Below, in pieces: positions 60,601-64,000 of a stretch of DNA of 64,000 bases. The stretch spans positions 1,922,001 through 1,986,000 of the forward strand of contig NC_135008.1 of the NCBI RefSeq assembly GCF_051020985.1, given 5' to 3'. Position numbers and translations under genes: made by a program. Position 1 is the first letter of the stretch, and each line of letters opens with the position of its first letter. This DNA comes from Nomia melanderi (taxonomy: Eukaryota > Arthropoda > Insecta > Hymenoptera > Halictidae). The notes under the pieces are model-generated. The model did not search any database. It saw nothing but the letters and a program-made list of their open reading frames with translations, and was not told where the DNA came from.

Positions 60601-61419
60601 GGCAGGTCTTGCGCCTCGTGTCACCGTTTCGTGGCCGCTCCGAGGAGCCTCGCCGCGCATTCGCGATGCGGTCCTCGCGAAACGCCGCCGTTTTAAACGA
60701 CACTTCGTCCGCTGCAGCCTTGGGCGAAGTTTCATTCCGATAACCGGTGAAAGATAAATGCTATCGCGTCGTCGGCCAATGGGAAGATCTGCCACTGCTC
60801 TTCGCAACTTGTTGTCTTTCGACTTCGCTTTCCTTTCTCTATACCGTTTTACATTGAAATTATATGAAACGGAAATCGAGATCGCTAAGCGTCTTCCGTG
60901 GTTGGCGAGAGTTTCGATTCGAAGACGAAAAATGGAGATGAACCGGTGTTCGATGGAATAAGCTACTTTTCGACCCTCTTCTCGAGATTACCTTTTTGCA
61001 CGTGCAACTTTGTCGAAGCTAGCTGCGATTAGAACGAGCAAGATTCCAGATGGCAAAGTTATTTCGGACGTCCAGCAGACGGTCGATTCCGAATGCAACT
61101 TCCAAGGGTTTTATTAATCTTCTTTCCGTTGATAATCCTACCAGCAAGCTATTAAGGAAATGGATTTCGAGACAACCCGGTGTGTCCGTCTAAAACGATC
61201 CGATCGGTCGCGGCGGACGTTTATCAGAAATTTTATGTTCCCTATATTTAGTCCATGGCCACGAAGGACGCAGGAGGCTACGGTGCAGCTGCTGTCGATT
61301 GAATTTTAAAAAGAGGAAAGCGATCGATTCGGCCATTCGCAGACTCGCGAATGCGTTCTCTTCGGACTTACCCGACCGGCGCCGGCTCGCGTGAGCGCGA
61401 TAAATTTGTAGCTGATTCG
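57631..61419. other. No gene seen; alternating CpG-rich and AT-rich spacer
   Basis: CpG-rich at 57,700-58,020, 58,690-59,300, 59,700-59,960 and 60,430-60,760, and AT-rich between. Frames of 100-156 codons in the CpG-rich parts lack domain-like patterns and splice borders. No tRNA-like cloverleaf seen. Confidence 0.45.
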
Positions 61420-61465
61420 GACACTTACCTGTAACAGAACAGAAAAAATTTCATTAGCTGGGAGG
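61420..61465 (-). promoter_or_regulatory. Candidate recursive splice site (ratchet point), second copy
   Basis: Read on the minus strand: GCTAATG branch-site match, then AAATTTTTTCTGTTCTGTTA, then CAG immediately followed by GTAAGTGTCC (junction between 61429 and 61428). The branch-site A lies about 25 bases before the junction, a normal distance. The pyrimidine tract is stronger than at the 1632-1672 site. The two sites share the 20-mer TCTGTTACAGGTAAGTGTCC, while their outer flanks differ, so this is not a duplicated repeat. Confidence 0.65.
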
Positions 61466-63343
61466 TGCGGAATTCTATCGATCGTGTCGGATAACGAAAG
61501 TACGGTGTTGCGTTCGCGAAGATAACGCGATCGGCGAGAAGCGAGCCTTGTTATTCAATTCGACTTCTTCTGCGGCGGTTTTTAAGCGCAGCGGCGGTCG
61601 TCGTGGAATGTAGACATTTAGAAACCACGATGAAAAAGCGTTACGTAAACGCTCGCCGGGGACGGTAATCTTTTTCGAGGTTGAAAACTGTGTTTACAGC
61701 GCGGAGAGGATCGACCGCTCGCGCACAAAAGTCTCGGCGTCATAATGAGCCTGATACTTTATAAGCGGTAACACAGACATCGGTAATTTCTCCAAAAGAA
61801 CTTTCACCCGGGACAATCGCCGCGTTCTTACGACTGTACAGGATGATTCAACCCGTTCACCGGCATTATTTTCACCGCTCAATGAAATCTTTCGTGCTCC
61901 CCCCCTTCGACGCTAGCTTCACCATTTTTATGCACCTATCTACCGACGCGAGTTCACGTTGCGCGTTTCCTCGAACACTAAAACCATCGAGCAGAATTAT
62001 TTCAAGTTTTTCTGTGGAAACTGAAGGAGTTCGTCTATCGAGACTTTGATTTGCAATTCAGTTTGCGTATTGATTAATTTCTTGAATAATGTCTCGGAGA
62101 AACAGTTATCTTCTCAGTGATCGCGAAAGAAGAAATCAGGAATCATTCACCCCAGATCTCCGAGCAAACTTTCGATTCGAAAGAACGAAAGATACTCTCG
62201 CGCTGGAAAGACCACGTGTTTTCGTTCCAAAATCGCCAATGACGTCTGCCACGTATCAATACTCCCGTCGCCCGACGCGTGCCAGATCGTCGAGAAACGT
62301 ATCGCTCCATGCGAAACGATCGACAGAGTACAGCGCACATATCCGGGTGAAACAGGTAAAAGCAAATTTCACGCGAGTGATCTGCGAATTTCAGAATTAA
62401 TTTCCAGCGTGAGAGGTTCGGAACTCGTTTCGTCCCACGAGAATCCTAGCAAGCTAAAAATAAAATCGTCCCGCGACTCCTCCGGAGCGTCCGCCATTTT
62501 GTATTTCGCGCAGAGCCCGGAGTCATCGTCGCGGCGCAGAGAAGTCCCGCGGAGGATCGTTTCCGAGGGAATTTCATTCGCGAGGAAAATAACGGAAACG
62601 GACCGTTCGGCTGCGCCGGCCTGTGGAGCGAGCCCGAGGCGAGAAAATCGTGTCCCCGCGATCGATCGAGACCGTTTCCGGAACCGGGCGAAGAACGTAC
62701 CTTCGCGGCGGCGCCCGTATAAACCGGCGATCGTTCTTTTCCTGTTGTTCACGGGTGATGTAATCCGGCCGTGTTCGAACCGCGCTCTCTAATCGACTTA
62801 TCGTCTTAGCGTAATCGATCCGTGCGATCCGGATCCTCCCGCGTCCGCGTCCCGGCGCGGCGATCGGGTCAGTTCGGTAACGCGGACGAGAAAGAGCCGC
62901 CGGTCCCGCTAACGTAATCGTTTAATCGGCGAACGAGGAAGCTGACGAAACTCGTAGAAACGACCGACTCGCGTCTGTGCACCGAGAAACGTGGAATACA
63001 ACGTTGCCCGGTCGGCAGTCGCGTTTTTCACCGATCGGTTTCGTTTCGTTGCGCACTGTGTCACAGCAGAGGTGCCACACGGTAAATCTGAGTTGATCGA
63101 TTGATGAAATTTCGATGAATCGGGACGCGAGAATCTTTTCACGTAACACTTTAGCAAAGATTAATGGGAGCACTCGTTAATTACTTCGCATCGGAATCTT
63201 TGTATTAGACTATCATCGACTTACGTTATTAACCCTTTGCACTCTGTAGGCTCCAATATACCATTTATACTATTAAATATTTTAATGAATAAATTTAGAA
63301 CTGTCCTAAGATTATTGGATCTTCTATACATCGAAATTTTGTA
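61466..63343. other. No gene seen; CpG-rich spacer
   Basis: CpG-rich with several frames of 60-130 codons on both strands and no recognisable protein pattern. A lone TTAACCCTTTGCACTCTGTA at 63230-63249 is a family A left end without a matching right end. Confidence 0.45.
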
Positions 63344-63520
63344 TTAACCTCTTAGGCACGACGCACTATAGTGGTTCCGTCGCTACCAATATGCCATATA
63401 TTACACCCAATTGTATTACTAATTATTATTCTAAACTGTTGGAAAAATGATAATTTAATCAACAAAAACTTCATTCCAATGTACTCGCGTAGAGAACCGA
63501 CATCGCGCTCAACGTGTTAA
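63344..63520 (+). mobile_element. Family F TTAA element, 177 bp
   Basis: TTAACCTCTTAGGCACGACG at the left and CATCGCGCTCAACGTGTTAA at the right form imperfect inverted ends with TTAA on both sides. The AT-rich interior has no coding frame. Only one copy is seen here. Confidence 0.7.
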
Positions 63521-64000
63521 CGTCGAGTGGATAATCGAAGCGCGATCATCGCGAGAAAGAATCGGAAATTCGACCACCTCGTGTTTCGCGGGTTCGCAAG
63601 AAAGTTCCACCGAATGTTAAAAGTTAAGGCAATCGCATTGGCAGCCACTTCCGCGTTTCCATTAACGTCGCGCTGCATCCTCCTCAAAGAACGTTAAGTA
63701 CCGAGGCAACCGTGAATCAATCCTCCGCGAGGAGCGCTTCCTCGAAGTGAAGCCGGCGTTTCACGCGCTCGCGTTCGGACCGTTATTACAGGTATCGGGC
63801 TCGGCTGCGGCGGCGTTCGATCGAGGTTCGCCCGACAACATTTTACAGCGTCGAATTTTCTTATCCGGTGTGTTTCGAGCGTCGGCGAAGAGGTCCTAAA
63901 GCATTGGACAAGCTCGTTTCCCGTGGAACGAGAGGATAAAGCACCGGGTCCGTTCGTTATCGCGGCGGGCACGGTCCGAGGAAATCGCTGGCGCAGCCGG
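63521..64000. other. No gene seen
   Basis: CpG-rich sequence to the window end. A 92-codon minus-strand frame at 63694-63972 has no identifiable pattern. Confidence 0.4.

Overview
This is eukaryotic nuclear DNA, most likely from an insect and plausibly a hymenopteran such as a bee. The evidence is the very low coding density, CpG-rich GC blocks alternating with AT-rich stretches, metazoan-type splice signals (CTAAT branch sites, polypyrimidine tracts, AG/GTAAGT), and a dense load of short TTAA-flanked transposable elements. The species assignment is inference. I see no complete protein-coding gene, no rRNA or tRNA, no bacterial-style operon and no CRISPR array. Nearly all open frames are chance frames in GC-rich DNA.

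The best gene-related signals are few. Two minus-strand sites, at 1,636-1,644 and 61,423-61,431, share an identical 20-mer in which a full 3' splice site (branch site, pyrimidine tract, ACAG) abuts a strong 5' splice site (GTAAGTGTCC) with no exon between. This is the layout of recursive-splicing ratchet points in very long introns. A third minus-strand donor at 15,642 has the same extended GTAAGTGTCC, follows an ATGATG, and lies at the edge of a large CpG-rich block (about 15.5-20.7 kb). Together they suggest that much of the window is intron and 5' region of one long minus-strand gene. On the plus strand, 40,108-40,335 is one clean 76-codon exon-like segment, poorer in CpG than its surroundings, with AG and GTAAGT borders. 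Its parent gene is not identified.

Layout: 0-15 kb is AT-rich sequence with MITE copies and several local tandem duplications. 15.5-20.7 kb is the GC/CpG-rich block with microsatellites and the candidate first-exon donor. 20.8-35.6 kb mixes 143-bp and other tandem repeats, MITEs and a second GC-rich patch (28.4-29.3 kb). 35.8-39 kb is a third GC-rich patch plus a recent 125-bp duplication. 39-58 kb is MITE-rich and includes the 40.1 kb exon-like segment and several TTAA-in-TTAA nested insertions. 58-64 kb is mostly unannotated sequence with the second ratchet site and one more MITE.

The commonest repeat begins TTAACCCTTTGCACTCGA and ends with the inverse, a piggyBac-like signature. I call it family A. 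Families B, C, D, E, F, H, I and J are other TTAA-ended groups, and G and K are further dispersed repeats. All family letters are my own labels and are not matched to any database.
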